Below, one piece after another: positions 63,674 through 64,000 of a stretch of 64,000 nucleotides of DNA. This DNA comes from Indioceanicola profundi (lineage in GTDB: Bacteria; Pseudomonadota; Alphaproteobacteria; Azospirillales; Azospirillaceae): positions 458,501 to 522,500 of the forward strand of contig NZ_CP030127.1 in NCBI RefSeq assembly GCF_003568845.1, read 5' to 3'. Both the position numbers and the translations under genes were made by a program. Within the stretch, counting starts at the first letter, position 1. Every line of letters starts with the position of its first letter. The notes beneath the pieces were generated by a model. It saw nothing but the letters and a program-made list of their open reading frames with translations. It made no database searches and was not told where the DNA came from.

Positions 63674-64000
63674 GATCAAGCGTAATAAGGGCATCTGGTG
63701 GATGCCTTGGCACTGAGAGGCGATGAAGGACGTTGCACGCTGCGATAAGCCATGGGGAGCCGCGAGCAGGCTATGATCCGTGGATTTCCGAATGGGGCAA
63801 CCCACCGCGCAAGCGGTATCCTGGACTGAATACATAGGTTCAGGAGGCGAACCCGGGGAACTGAAACATCTAAGTACCCGGAGGAAAGGACATCAACCGA
63901 GACTCCGCTAGTAGTGGCGAGCGAACGCGGACCAGGCCAGTGGTCTTCTCTACATAACCGGAACCGTCTGGAAAGTCGGGCCAGAGCGGGTGATAGCCCC
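63674..64000 (+). rRNA. rrl: 23S ribosomal RNA, 5' end (runs off the window)
   Basis: Begins near GATCAAGCGTAATAAGGGCA; the next segment GGTGGATGCCTTGGCACTGA and GGCGATGAAGGACGT are universal 23S 5' motifs. 327 bases are present. The preceding spacer has the usual pre-23S sequence TTCTTGGACAATTGAATAG (63577-63595). It starts about 130 bases after tRNA-fMet. No tRNA-Ile or tRNA-Ala lies in the spacer. Confidence 0.95.

Overview
The window looks like the chromosome of a high-GC alphaproteobacterium, most likely a Rhodospirillales/Azospirillales member. The 16S rRNA gene at the right end has alphaproteobacterial signatures, and the gene families (tripartite tricarboxylate transporters, hybrid PAS kinases, membrane anti-sigma factors without zinc motifs) fit. 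Genus is not assigned. All functions are read from translated sequence and remembered family motifs; no database search was possible.

Layout. 0-6.3 kb: a CzcCBA-type heavy-metal RND efflux operon on the minus strand with a small His-rich periplasmic protein gene upstream. 6.7-8.8 kb: an ECF sigma factor between two related membrane anti-sigma factors, the three genes overlapping by 4 bases each. 8.9-12.05 kb: a PQQ alcohol dehydrogenase with the extra aspartate of lanthanide-dependent enzymes, followed by a XoxJ/MoxJ-like periplasmic protein and a cytochrome c. 12-19.4 kb: a gene-poor, degraded stretch with a region-4-only sigma protein, a truncated mntP, a lone histidine-kinase ATPase domain, an AraC regulator, a VOC protein, and an HNH endonuclease gene split by a complete 1,048-bp insertion sequence. 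19.5-22 kb: AMP-dependent acyl-CoA ligase and alpha/beta hydrolase. 22-24.7 kb: a secreted GH16 glycanase with RTX motif and three C-terminal repeats, two of them identical in DNA over 355 bp. 25-30 kb: a cardiolipin-synthase-like protein, a DUF2795 protein, a NarL-type regulator, an isochorismatase-fold hydrolase and a luciferase-like monooxygenase.

30-37.5 kb is a tartrate or related hydroxy-diacid uptake and catabolism locus: TctC-TctA-TctB, two paralogous tartrate/isopropylmalate-type dehydrogenases, a D-tartrate-dehydratase-like enolase, and a divergent LysR regulator with a clear T-N11-A palindrome in the shared intergenic region. 37.7-42 kb is a five-gene membrane-stress unit (DUF350, PspA-like, DUF1190, glutathionylspermidine-synthase-like ATP-grasp, K+ channel) related in content to E. 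coli yjfJLMC. 42-59 kb is signal-transduction rich: three large multidomain histidine kinases, a DivK-like receiver, a TerB-like protein, a CBS protein, an RTX extracellular nuclease and a bacterioferritin-fold protein that lacks almost all iron and haem ligands. 59.3-61.1 kb: an SLC13-type transporter.

61.3 kb to the end is an rRNA operon in an unusual order: promoter, 16S, 5S, tRNA-fMet, then the start of 23S, instead of 16S-tRNA-23S-5S. This is either a real rearrangement or an assembly chimera and is the most striking structural feature here. Convergent gene pairs are commonly separated by strong perfect hairpins, which are listed as terminators.
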